In this document: piece by piece, positions 35,859-44,582 of the stretch | How positions within the stretch are numbered: the stretch's first letter is position 1 | Layout of the letters: each line of letters starts with the position of its first letter | Assembly (NCBI RefSeq): GCF_000424145.1 | Contig: NZ_KE384137.1 | Span: forward strand, 624,361 to 688,360 | Source: Butyrivibrio sp. AC2005 | Lineage (GTDB): Bacteria > Bacillota > Clostridia > Lachnospirales > Lachnospiraceae | DNA: 64,000 nucleotides | Reading direction: 5' to 3' | The notes under the pieces: generated by a model | What the model was told of the DNA's origin: nothing | The model's input: the letters and a program-made list of their open reading frames with translations, nothing else | Database searches by the model: none | Translations under genes and position numbers: made by a program

Positions 35859-37322
35859 TCTTACAACTTCAAATCGCTCAAGGCTTATCTCCTCGCCGGC
35901 GGGGATTCCTGCTTTCTGGCAGGCGATATTGATCTGCTGATTAACGCTGTCCACACCATCAAGGTTAGGCAGTAAGAGTCCCCGCTTGTGACCGCTTGTT
36001 ACGATAACACCGTATCTCTTAACGTCAAGCATATCCGTAGATGATATGGGTTCCGGTTCTGCAAGGACATCCACACTCATCTCAAGCCAGGGAAGCTCAT
36101 CGGTAGTTATCATAGGAAATCTCGGGTCATTTGTGCCTGCGCTTATGGCATTTTGCAGTATCTCCTCGGCTACACAGCCACAGGTTGGAGAAATCGTGCC
36201 GATACAGCCTCTGAGAGCGCCATTTTTATGAATGGATACGAAAGCTCCTGCTGCTTCACTAAGCATCTCATCCGGCAGATTCTCAAATTCGGTTCCCTTT
36301 AAATCCTTAAGATGAAGTGTTTTGCCGCCGCTCACATAGCTTTCAAGTGAAAATCTGGCGAGCTTTACATAAATATCCTCATCCCGCTGTTTTCCCTTAA
36401 GTTCAGAAAGTTTTTCTTTTCTCCACTCATCAAGGAAATGTCTGCTCTCGTCAGGGCATCCTACTTCGAAAGTACAGATGCCATAGCCGACACCAAAGGT
36501 CGCCTCATGAACAAGCTTCTTGGCCTTTACGGAAAGACCGTCCAGTGCTCCTGCCATCATAACAAAAGATCTGTGGCCACATTCCGCTGCCTTTTCACAG
36601 AAGCTGTCCTCAAATTCAAACAGTCTCTTGAAGTCGCCGCTTCCGCAGACTTCCATTATCTTCTCATCATATTCGGGTCCCTCGGGCGCAAAACCATAAG
36701 GTCCGTCCTCCTTCATCTTGTGTGAAAGGTCTCCGCTTGCAACGAACACAACCCGTCTTCCGGTCCTGTTCACAGCAGCCTGAATAATCTGTCCCATCTG
36801 ATAGTGAAGAGCAAGAGGAAGTCCTGACAGACCTATCCTCACAAGCTTAAAATCGGTGTATTTTTGACAGATATAATAGAGCGGAATCAGGGTTCCATGA
36901 TCCAAAGAGGGATCCCTCTCTCCCAGGGTACCTGCAGGAAATTCATGAAGAGCCAGTCCTCCCTGCCCCTTACCGCTGCCATTATCCGGATCGTCAAAGG
37001 CTTCCGGACCACCTTTTTCAGCAATACGGCATATTTCATCCACCAACTCTTCATCGTATTCTGCATCAAAGCTGACTTCTTCTGCATTAAATCTCCCCAT
37101 ATCTCCTGACGCACTGTTCCCCGGTGAAATGTGGAAATAATCCGCATACATTATGCTGTGAGGACTTGATATTATTACAGTTTCCGGTTTAAGTGCGGCA
37201 ATTGTGTCAGCCACCTTTTCATAAGCTTCAGTAACATCACTTATCTTCTTTTCTTCTCCTCGTCCCACCTCAGGAAGCATTATCGGCGGATGCGGTACCA
37301 TGAAAGCTCCTAGAATCGGCAT
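35850..37322 (-). CDS. Fused MEMO-like (LigB-fold) and AMMECR1 protein
   Basis: 490 residues joining parts A and B of the AmmeMemoRadiSam system. Residues about 1-270 are a MEMO/class III extradiol dioxygenase-like domain (FMVPHPPIMLPEVGRGEE, ETVIISSPHSIMY, VFVASGDLSHKMKEDGPYG). Residues about 305-488 are AMMECR1, with the hallmark GALRGCIGTISPT and DPRFPMI. A radical SAM protein is the third partner in this system and is absent from this window. It is thought to take part in some co- or post-translational modification; no reaction is established to my knowledge. AAAGGGGG precedes ATG. The stop lies in a tandem repeat. Confidence 0.9.
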   Translation of the reverse strand: MPILGAFMVPHPPIMLPEVGRGEEKKISDVTEAYEKVADTIAALKPETVIISSPHSIMYADYFHISPGNSASGDMGRFNAEEVSFDAEYDEELVDEICRIAEKGGPEAFDDPDNGSGKGQGGLALHEFPAGTLGERDPSLDHGTLIPLYYICQKYTDFKLVRIGLSGLPLALHYQMGQIIQAAVNRTGRRVVFVASGDLSHKMKEDGPYGFAPEGPEYDEKIMEVCGSGDFKRLFEFEDSFCEKAAECGHRSFVMMAGALDGLSVKAKKLVHEATFGVGYGICTFEVGCPDESRHFLDEWRKEKLSELKGKQRDEDIYVKLARFSLESYVSGGKTLHLKDLKGTEFENLPDEMLSEAAGAFVSIHKNGALRGCIGTISPTCGCVAEEILQNAISAGTNDPRFPMITTDELPWLEMSVDVLAEPEPISSTDMLDVKRYGVIVTSGHKRGLLLPNLDGVDSVNQQINIACQKAGIPAGEEISLERFEVVRHL

Positions 37323-37435
37323 AAGATTTCCCCCTTTTAAAAAAATATCTGCTTTTTAGATAATTATCTGAAATAAATAAGTTTATTATCAAATTTTTTT
37401 ATTTTTTCCGCTTGCTCTGATTATACACCAAATTG

Positions 37436-37444
37436 TGATATAAT
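37436..37444 (+). promoter_or_regulatory. Extended -10 promoter of the zinc-ribbon/macro operon
   Basis: TGATATAAT, a TGn-TATAAT element, lies 38 bases before the ATG of the zinc-ribbon gene. No clear -35 is visible. Confidence 0.6.
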
Positions 37445-37482
37445 CAGAGAGAACAATTATATAATAGAGAGGAGATTAAAAA

Positions 37483-38079
37483 ATGTTTTGTCCAAATTGC
37501 GGAGCTGAAAATTCAGATTCCACTAAATTCTGCACCAATTGTGGCGCACCTTTGGGAGCACAGAATCAGGGAGGCGCAACACAGCAGCCTAATCCTACTC
37601 CGGCACCTAATGGCTTTGATCCTTCTAATACAGGCTTTGATCCTTCAGGCAATCCTTCAGGCTTCAATCCTCAAGGCGGCTCTAACGGCTATGATTTCCA
37701 GCAGCCTCAGCAGCCTAATCCCTACTACGGCGGCGCAGGAATAACAGGTAGAAATATTGCGGTTGCAATCATTTTGTCTCTTGTAACCTGTGGTATCTAT
37801 GGTATTTACTGGTTCATTGTCGTTACAGATGAAACAAATCAGCTGAGTGGACGTCCTAATGACACTTCAGGAATAATATCATTCCTTCTTACCCTCGTAA
37901 CATGTGGTATCTATGGATGGTACTGGGCTTACAAGCTTGGTGAGAAGACAGATGCTATTAAGAACGATCCTAACGGAAGTTCTGCTGTCATCTTCATCAT
38001 TCTTCAGATTTTCGGTCTTCAAATTGTAAACTTTGCACTTGCACAGGACGCAATCAATAAGGCTGTTAACTATCAGTAA
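37483..38079 (+). CDS. Zinc-ribbon plus DUF4234-type membrane protein
   Basis: 198 residues. The N-terminus is a zinc ribbon with two CPNC/CTNC pairs (MFCPNCGAENSD, KFCTNCGAPLG). A Gly/Pro/Gln/Asn-rich linker (about 30-85) leads to three or four membrane segments (about 88-195) containing an internal duplication: SLVTCGIYGIYWF and TLVTCGIYGWYWAY. This is the DUF4234 pattern; the role is unknown. AGGAG is eight bases before ATG. The macro-NADAR gene starts 23 bp downstream, so the two are very likely co-transcribed. Confidence 0.85.
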   Translation: MFCPNCGAENSDSTKFCTNCGAPLGAQNQGGATQQPNPTPAPNGFDPSNTGFDPSGNPSGFNPQGGSNGYDFQQPQQPNPYYGGAGITGRNIAVAIILSLVTCGIYGIYWFIVVTDETNQLSGRPNDTSGIISFLLTLVTCGIYGWYWAYKLGEKTDAIKNDPNGSSAVIFIILQIFGLQIVNFALAQDAINKAVNYQ

Positions 38080-38102
38080 TTATAAGCTTTAAGGGGGACG
38101 AC

Positions 38103-39368
38103 ATGATTCACGTAATTCAGGGTGACATTACAAAGGTTACAGGCTTTGACGCTATAGTTAATCCGGCAAACAATTCTCTTCTGGGCGGAGGCGGACTTGA
38201 TGGTGTAATCCATCGAGCTGCCGGACCTCAGCTGAAAACCGAATGCCGAAGACTAAACGGTTGCGAGACCGGCGATTCCAAGCTGACTCTTGGTTATGAG
38301 CTGCCCTGCAAATACGTGATTCATTCTGTCGGACCTGTCTGGATGGGCGGCACTGCCGGTGAGGAGAAGCTTCTTGCCTCCTGCTACTCCAGTGCCATGA
38401 AAATTGCCCACTCGAACGGAATCAGAAAAATCGCATTTTCTTCCATTTCTACAGGTGAATACGGTTATCCTTTAGATAAGGCTGCTAAGCTTGCGCTTTC
38501 AACAGTCTCTGCTTTTATTGCAGCAAATCCGGATTCTTTTGATGATATCTGCTGGGTAGTCGCAGATGATCTTGCTTATTCTGCATATTCTGAAGCTATT
38601 GAAAATTTTGTTCCACCTACTGAGGAAGAAAAGAAAAAGCCTGCGAAAAAGACAAAGTCCAAAGGCAAAAAAACAGATAAAACAGAAAAGGCAGATAATG
38701 CCGAAGATGAGAAAATAACAGAAGAAATATCTGATGACATTCCCGAATTAAAGGCACCTAAGGTTCCACCTGTTTTCACAAATGCGCCTTACAACAAGTA
38801 TCACATCGACTGGCTTATTGAAGAAGTCGGAAATGGAAATCCGCACACCTATACATGCTTTTATCTGGCTGAAAAGAACAGCGATTTCTGCCAGTTTTCA
38901 CTATGGCATAAAGGGAAACCCGTTTTCATAAACGGCCGCTGCTATCAAACTGCCATTCAGTACATCATGTCTGAAAAGGCACTTCTTTTTAATGATTTCA
39001 ATTCATACAAAAAAATAATGAATGAGTCAGATCCTGCCATCTGCCAGAAGCTCGGTGACAGTGTTGAAAATTATGATGATGCTGTATGGAAAAACAGCTA
39101 TAGAGAAATTCTTTTCAATGCAAATATCGGAAAATTCTTATCAGACAAAACTTTCGCCAATGCTCTTCTATCCACAGGCGATTCAGTACTGTTAAATGCC
39201 AATCCGAATGATGATATCTATGGAACAGGTATAGAAAAAGAAGAATTGACCGATGACCATGGCGAATTAAAAATTCCGCCTCAGAACTGGCATAAAGAGG
39301 AATCCGATTTCCAGGCTAAGAACGAACTTGGCTTTGTTCTTATGGCTGTCAGAGATCATTTTTCTTAA
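38103..39368 (+). CDS. Macrodomain-NADAR fusion, ADP-ribose hydrolase
   Basis: 421 residues. Residues 1-170 are a MacroD-type macrodomain: IVNPANNSLLGGGGLDGVIH, RAAGPQLKTECR, and SISTGEYGYPLDKAA for the phosphate loop. A Lys/Glu-rich linker (about 175-225) follows. Residues about 235-420 are a NADAR (YbiA-like) domain: FCQFSLWHKGKPVFINGRCY, QYIMSEKALLFNDF, SVENYDDAVWKNSYREILF, ANIGKFLS and DDIYGTGI. MacroD enzymes release ADP-ribose from acidic residues and NADAR enzymes from guanine in DNA/RNA, so one polypeptide may erase two kinds of ADP-ribosylation. No DarT-like transferase is nearby. The last 20 bases overlap the convergent gene. Confidence 0.9.
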   Translation: MIHVIQGDITKVTGFDAIVNPANNSLLGGGGLDGVIHRAAGPQLKTECRRLNGCETGDSKLTLGYELPCKYVIHSVGPVWMGGTAGEEKLLASCYSSAMKIAHSNGIRKIAFSSISTGEYGYPLDKAAKLALSTVSAFIAANPDSFDDICWVVADDLAYSAYSEAIENFVPPTEEEKKKPAKKTKSKGKKTDKTEKADNAEDEKITEEISDDIPELKAPKVPPVFTNAPYNKYHIDWLIEEVGNGNPHTYTCFYLAEKNSDFCQFSLWHKGKPVFINGRCYQTAIQYIMSEKALLFNDFNSYKKIMNESDPAICQKLGDSVENYDDAVWKNSYREILFNANIGKFLSDKTFANALLSTGDSVLLNANPNDDIYGTGIEKEELTDDHGELKIPPQNWHKEESDFQAKNELGFVLMAVRDHFS

Positions 39369-39708
39369 GGCCATCCTTTATGGCATTTTGAACTTTTTCA
39401 TCCATATCATTGTTCATCTGATCTGTAAGCATATCCATAATATGACTATGCCCTTTTGAGAAGGATAAGGCAGAATGAGAAGTTTTCATTCTATCGTTTT
39501 TATCATCATTTTTGTGGTTCATCTCATAGCTCTGGCGCATGGTTTTATCAAGGGTTCTCATTGCCTGAAGCGAATCATAGACTTCTGCAAACTCTGAGCC
39601 CATCTTTTCCTTTGCCTTATTATCCTGTTGCATAATCTCGCCGGTTTTAATCTTATCCAGGTAGAGATCCGTCATTTTGTTTATTGAAGATGATAAATCA
39701 TAACTCAT
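39349..39708 (-). CDS. Small helical protein of unknown function
   Basis: 119 residues, highly charged and predicted helical, with an N-terminal amphipathic stretch (MSYDLSSSINKMTDLYLDKI), a Met-rich middle and no membrane segment. GAGGAAAG is seven bases before ATG. It converges on the macro-NADAR gene with a 20-base overlap of coding sequence. I do not recognise the family. Confidence 0.6.
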   Translation of the reverse strand: MSYDLSSSINKMTDLYLDKIKTGEIMQQDNKAKEKMGSEFAEVYDSLQAMRTLDKTMRQSYEMNHKNDDKNDRMKTSHSALSFSKGHSHIMDMLTDQMNNDMDEKVQNAIKDGLKKNDL

Positions 39709-39877
39709 AGTCTTTCCTCATTCTATCCCCACATTTTCATTATATATATCGGAATTATATGGCTTATCTTTTAGACTATTTTTATTTATAATGAGTATAT
39801 TACTTTCGCTTATATTATATATCACAGATTAAACGATTATTATTTAGCATAAAAAACATAAGGACTTTTTATAAAAA

Positions 39878-41203
39878 ATGAGTATATCAAAGACAATAGA
39901 AACAATTGAAGAAAACACTACCCCCAAGGCTATCCTTGTGGGCTTAAATCATACAGACAGAGACGATAATAAATTCGAACACTCAATGGATGAACTGCGT
40001 GCTCTTACCAAGGCATGTGACTTAGAGCCTGCAATGACCATCACTCAGACACTTCCTCACCCTGATCATGCTACATTCATCGGAAGCGGTAAGGTGGAGG
40101 AATTAAAAAATCTCATTGGCATGGTTGACGCAGATATCGTCATTTTCGGTGACACACTCTCTCCCATTCAGATTAGAAATCTGGAGAGAATCCTTGATAC
40201 AGAGGTCATAGACAGAACAGGTCTGATACTGCAGATTTTCGCAAAAAGGGCCCGTACCAGAGAATCGCGCATGCAGGTTGAGTACGCTCAGCTTCAGTTT
40301 ATGCTGCCAAGGCTTGCAGGTATGAGAACAGAACTCAGCCGTCAGGGCGGAGGAAGTGGCCGCCTTTCCAACAAGGGTGCAGGTGAAAAGAAGTTAGAGC
40401 TTGACCGCAGGCGTATTGAGCAGCGCTGCGCTGAGCTTAGACGTGAGCTTGGAAATGTTGAACGCGAGCGCGATACCCAGCGTGCAAAGCGCATGAACTC
40501 GGATATTCCGCGTGTATCCCTCGTTGGTTACACCAATGCAGGCAAATCCACGCTCCTTAACTCCTTTATCGATGCAAGCCATATTGAGGAAAAAGATAAC
40601 AAAAAGGTGATGCAAAAGGATATGCTTTTTGCAACCCTCGATACTACCGTAAGAAGAATAGAGCTCCCGGGGCACAGACCCTTCCTACTCTCTGACACAG
40701 TAGGATTTATTGACGAGCTTCCCACCACCCTCGTAAAGGCTTTTCGCTCCACTCTTTCGGAGGCTGTATACGCTGACCTTCTACTTGAGGTTATCGATTT
40801 TTCAGATCCGGATTATATGACTCATATCGAAGTTACCGAGAAAACCCTTCAGGATATCGGTGCATCAAAGATACCGATTATCTACGTTTTCAACAAAGCG
40901 GATCTTGTAATCGGAAACTCGGAGCACCGCTCCATGACCATTCCTCACGTGAGAGACGACAGGATATACATGTCTGCTGAGGATGGAATCGGACTTGATG
41001 ACCTTGTTTCCATGATTGAAAAAACTCTTGAGGGCGAAAAGGTTGACTGTGAATTTGTAATCCCCTACTCAGACGGAGCAGCTCTCCATGATATTACATC
41101 ACGAGCTGAGGTCTCAGATACGCAGTATGAGGAGGCCGGCACTCATCTCGTACTTAAGTGCAGTAAGAAAATGGCGCTGAAGTACATGAAATATGCAGTC
41201 TGA
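39878..41203 (+). CDS. hflX: Ribosome-associated GTPase HflX
   Basis: 441 residues. An N-terminal HflX domain (about 15-120) is followed by the coiled linker with GGGSGRLSNKGAGEKKLELD, then a TRAFAC GTPase domain: G1 GYTNAGKSTLLN, G3 DTVGFIDELP, G4 NKAD, G5 MSAEDGIGL. A C-terminal HflX extension follows. HflX binds stalled 70S ribosomes and splits them after stress. A weak AAGGA lies upstream in AT-rich DNA. It stands alone. Confidence 0.95.
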   Translation: MSISKTIETIEENTTPKAILVGLNHTDRDDNKFEHSMDELRALTKACDLEPAMTITQTLPHPDHATFIGSGKVEELKNLIGMVDADIVIFGDTLSPIQIRNLERILDTEVIDRTGLILQIFAKRARTRESRMQVEYAQLQFMLPRLAGMRTELSRQGGGSGRLSNKGAGEKKLELDRRRIEQRCAELRRELGNVERERDTQRAKRMNSDIPRVSLVGYTNAGKSTLLNSFIDASHIEEKDNKKVMQKDMLFATLDTTVRRIELPGHRPFLLSDTVGFIDELPTTLVKAFRSTLSEAVYADLLLEVIDFSDPDYMTHIEVTEKTLQDIGASKIPIIYVFNKADLVIGNSEHRSMTIPHVRDDRIYMSAEDGIGLDDLVSMIEKTLEGEKVDCEFVIPYSDGAALHDITSRAEVSDTQYEEAGTHLVLKCSKKMALKYMKYAV

Positions 41204-41230
41204 TATATCCTATCCCATAAAATAGCCAGA

Positions 41231-41250
41231 CAAATTCATTTGTTTTTTTA
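41231..41250 (+). terminator. Terminator of hflX
   Basis: ACAAAT / ATTTGT, a 6-bp stem with a 2-base gap (loop of about four after fraying), followed by seven T. It is AT-only and so rather weak, but well placed 28 bases after the stop. Confidence 0.5.
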
Positions 41251-41352
41251 TTATCAATTTTTTATCGGAATTTTATAAAGTCATGATTGGATAATAGTAT
41301 AATGAGATTAGAACTATGTACTTTTATTCGTTATTATGTTTAGGTATTCCGG

Positions 41353-42843
41353 ATGAAAAAACTTGTGAAGATTATCCTGGATCACTTCCAATACCAGGAC
41401 ACAAATGAATTTGTCTACTTTAACAAGTTTTCTCAGAGCATACAGGATGAAAATTCAAAACACCTGTATGTGTCTTTTTTCATGTTTCCTGTGGTTTATA
41501 TCCTGCTCATTGCTATCTCTGCACATATTCAAGGGTCGATTAACAGCATAGCAACCGTTCTTCTCTTTATTCCGGAACAGCTTCTTTATCACCTGTATAT
41601 TTTCCTGCACAAAAAGTTTAATCCTCAAAAGGATATGGGTAGTCTTGATGCAATTATTTACTACACCATTTTTGCTTTGCAGCTTATTCTTGTTGACACC
41701 ATTGCCTTCAATCATACTGAAGCAATGTGGTTTACTTCACTAATAGTAATTCTGCCCGCAATTTACATAGACAGATTATCCGGATATGTCCTTACAGACT
41801 CAGCTCTCTGCATCTTTTATTGTATTGCTGTTTTCATGTTAAAGGATAAACGTTTTATTGAGCGTGATATGTTTGAAGGAATAATCACTCTTCCGATTGC
41901 TATTTTTATAGCCATGATGGTCAGCACCATAAGAAATGCCCAGGCGATGCAGAATCAGTTTCTCCGCGAGGAAAGCTCCTACGATAAGCTCACCGGTCTC
42001 TTAAATAAGGGCGCTGCCAAAAAGGAGGTTGAGGAGTATTTTTCCCACAGACCACTTGGAGAAAATACTGTTGTAATCTCAATAGATGCCGATAATTTCA
42101 AGCAGATAAACGATAAACTCGGACATTCAGCAGGTGATGTCGTCCTTTCAAATATGGGTCTGATATTAAAAAAGCATTTCCGCGTTGATGATATCGTTGC
42201 AAGAAATGGCGGTGATGAATTTCTTGTTGTAATGAAGGGCGTTGTTCCTCCTTTTCATATTGACCAGATATGTCGCAGAGTCCAAAAAAGCATATCCGAA
42301 ATATCCATAGAAGGCGGTTGGACTTTCACCTGCAGCCTCGGAGTTGTCATCGATACTCACCAGAAAGATTTCGCATCCATTTTTTCAATGGCTGACGATG
42401 CCCTCTATGAATGTAAGATTCGAGGAAGAGACTGCTTCTCAGAGTGGTATACCTATGACAAGATTATTCCGCCTGACAGACCGCTCGTCATCCTCAGCGC
42501 CTCCAGAATGCATCCGAATGTTGAGGAGATAGATGATCTCTTACGAAAAGAGTTCAGTATACTGTATGCTGAAAACGGAAATGAAGTGCTTAACCTTGCA
42601 AGTCAGTATTGTGCTCAGCTCCGCGTAATCGTCCTCGATATGTCCATTGAAAAGATTCCGCCGGATCAGGTACTAAGCTATATCAAACAGCGGCCTAACT
42701 TTTCTCATATAAAAGTCGTTGCCGCCTGCCCAAACCCGACGCAGATAGCTATTGCAAAGGAAGGAAACGCAGATGTAATAATACCTGTTCCAAATTATCC
42801 GGACAAAGTTCTGGCAGCAGTAAAAAAATGCCTCGGCGAATGA
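41353..42843 (+). CDS. Membrane diguanylate cyclase with C-terminal receiver-like domain
   Basis: 496 residues. Five or six membrane segments occupy about 40-195. The GGDEF domain (about 215-365) is complete: YDKLTGLLNKGA, SIDADNFKQINDKLGH, and GGDEF in VARNGGDEFLVVM. The inhibitory I-site RVDD lies exactly five residues before GGDEF, so it should make c-di-GMP under product inhibition. The last 120 residues look like a receiver domain (VIVLDMS as the phospho-Asp strand), but the acidic pair and the conserved Lys are not obvious, so it may not be phosphorylated. A receiver at the C-terminus of a membrane cyclase is unusual. Confidence 0.88.
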   Translation: MKKLVKIILDHFQYQDTNEFVYFNKFSQSIQDENSKHLYVSFFMFPVVYILLIAISAHIQGSINSIATVLLFIPEQLLYHLYIFLHKKFNPQKDMGSLDAIIYYTIFALQLILVDTIAFNHTEAMWFTSLIVILPAIYIDRLSGYVLTDSALCIFYCIAVFMLKDKRFIERDMFEGIITLPIAIFIAMMVSTIRNAQAMQNQFLREESSYDKLTGLLNKGAAKKEVEEYFSHRPLGENTVVISIDADNFKQINDKLGHSAGDVVLSNMGLILKKHFRVDDIVARNGGDEFLVVMKGVVPPFHIDQICRRVQKSISEISIEGGWTFTCSLGVVIDTHQKDFASIFSMADDALYECKIRGRDCFSEWYTYDKIIPPDRPLVILSASRMHPNVEEIDDLLRKEFSILYAENGNEVLNLASQYCAQLRVIVLDMSIEKIPPDQVLSYIKQRPNFSHIKVVAACPNPTQIAIAKEGNADVIIPVPNYPDKVLAAVKKCLGE

Positions 42844-42890
42844 TGTATCATCGTAAAACATCCCCCGCCGGGCATTTTTATTTTGCTCTA

Positions 42891-44423
42891 TTACTTTTTG
42901 ATATTTTGTTCAGGTTCATCAGCAGGTGCTTTAATCTCCGGAACCCTGCTATAAGTCTCGGTCATAAGTCTTATGCTGCGCGCAAGGTCTTCTGAAAGGT
43001 AGTTTGGAGTAAGTCTCCACTGCCAGTTACCCTCTGCTGTTCCGGGAGTGTTAATTCTCGCCTCTCTTCCTTTGCACAGATAATCCTGAATCGGTATTAT
43101 GCAAAGATCAGCTACAGACCTGTAAGCTTCACGTATAATATCCCATACGAAAGCACCATAATCAGTATTTATTGAATTTACATAACGCCTTGTAAAGTCG
43201 CGCTCGCCCTCACTTATCTCCTGTACCCAGGCAAAGGTCGGAGTATTGTCGTGAGTTCCTGTATAAACAACGCTGTTCCTGGTATGTCTGTGGTTCACAT
43301 AAATGCTGTCCCAACTTGTAAATCCATACTGAAGCACCTTCATTCCCGGGAATCCGGAATCCTCAAGCAGTTTTATATTCTCCTCAGTTGTTGTTCCAAG
43401 ATCCTCGGCAATCATGTTAAGCTTTCCAAGCTTCTTCTCCAAAGCCTTGAAAAGATCCATTCCTGGTCCCTTAAGCTGCTTACCCTTCTCGGCAGTCTCC
43501 TCACCATATGGTACTTCATAGTACTCAGCAAAGCCGTGGAAATGGTCTATTCTGATAACATCAAACCATTCGTAATTTCTCCTGATTCTCTCTACCCACC
43601 AGGAATAGCCGTCTTTTTTCAGAGCGTCCCAGTCATAAACAGGATTTCCCCACAGCTGTCCCGTAGGTGAAAATGCATCCGGCGGACATCCTGCAACAGC
43701 CTTAGGCATAAGATCCTTATCCATCTGGAATGCCTCAGGATGCGCCCAGGTATCACTACTGTCCATGGCAACATAAAATGGCAGATCTCCAATAATCTTT
43801 ACATTATGCTCGCCTGCATATTCATGGAGCTTTGACCACTGCTCATCAAATTTAAACTGTTCAAAGTATATAAACTCTATCTCGTCCTTAAAATCCTTTC
43901 TTGCTTTTTCAATAGCTTTAGGATTTCTTTTTCTAAGGTCATCCGGCCAGTCCAACCATGACTTACCTTCCTGGTCAGACTTGATTGCAACATAAAGCGC
44001 ATAATCAGGAAGCCAGTATTTATTTTCTTCAAGATACTTTTTGTATTCCTTGGTCTTTTCTTTTTTCGAAAATCTCTCATAAGCCTTCTTGAGAATGGTA
44101 GTACGATTCTCATACAGCTTTCCGTAATCAACCTTCTCAATATCTGCGCCAAAGTCTGCGCCATTAACTTCATCCCAGGTTAAAAGCTCCTCTTCAACGA
44201 GATCCTCAAGTGAAATAAAATAGGGATTCCCCGCAAAAGCTGAAACCGGCTGATATGGAGAATTTCCAAAGCCTGTCGGTCCTATAGGCAGCATCTGCCA
44301 GTATCCCTGGTATGACTTTTCCAAAAAGTCCACAAATTCATATGCTTCTTTTGAAAAACATCCGATTCCGAATCTGGAAGCCAGCGAAAACACCGGCATA
44401 AGAATTCCGCTTTCTCTGTGCAT
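42891..44423 (-). CDS. malQ: 4-alpha-glucanotransferase (GH77)
   Basis: 510 residues from the ATG at 44423 with GAGGGGAGTG upstream; another ATG six codons earlier lies ahead of that site. It transfers alpha-1,4-glucan chains in maltodextrin/glycogen metabolism. Family motifs: SPYQPVSAFAGNPYFISLEDL, GDLPFYVAMDSSDTWAHPE, nucleophile Asp in VIRIDHFHGF, acid/base Glu in MIAEDLGT, and Asp in YTGTHDNTPT. Cytoplasmic, monocistronic. Confidence 0.95.
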   Translation of the reverse strand: MHRESGILMPVFSLASRFGIGCFSKEAYEFVDFLEKSYQGYWQMLPIGPTGFGNSPYQPVSAFAGNPYFISLEDLVEEELLTWDEVNGADFGADIEKVDYGKLYENRTTILKKAYERFSKKEKTKEYKKYLEENKYWLPDYALYVAIKSDQEGKSWLDWPDDLRKRNPKAIEKARKDFKDEIEFIYFEQFKFDEQWSKLHEYAGEHNVKIIGDLPFYVAMDSSDTWAHPEAFQMDKDLMPKAVAGCPPDAFSPTGQLWGNPVYDWDALKKDGYSWWVERIRRNYEWFDVIRIDHFHGFAEYYEVPYGEETAEKGKQLKGPGMDLFKALEKKLGKLNMIAEDLGTTTEENIKLLEDSGFPGMKVLQYGFTSWDSIYVNHRHTRNSVVYTGTHDNTPTFAWVQEISEGERDFTRRYVNSINTDYGAFVWDIIREAYRSVADLCIIPIQDYLCKGREARINTPGTAEGNWQWRLTPNYLSEDLARSIRLMTETYSRVPEIKAPADEPEQNIKK

Positions 44424-44507
44424 GATAATCACTCCCCTCATTGTTTTTTCGGATTTGCTCCTCTGTAGAGCCTTGCAGATCTACAAATATATTATAACGC
44501 TATAACG

Positions 44508-44533
44508 CAAAGAGCGCCACCGAAGTGACGCTC
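44508..44533 (-). terminator. Terminator of the 1325-residue surface-protein gene
   Basis: The minus strand has GAGCGTCAC-TTCG-GTGGCGCTC followed by TTTGCG: a UUCG tetraloop on a 9-bp stem with a short U-tract, about 50 bases past the stop codon. Confidence 0.7.
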
Positions 44534-44582
44534 CTGAAATACTTTGTCTAATCCATCTCCCTTAGCTTATAAAGTATGTTTT

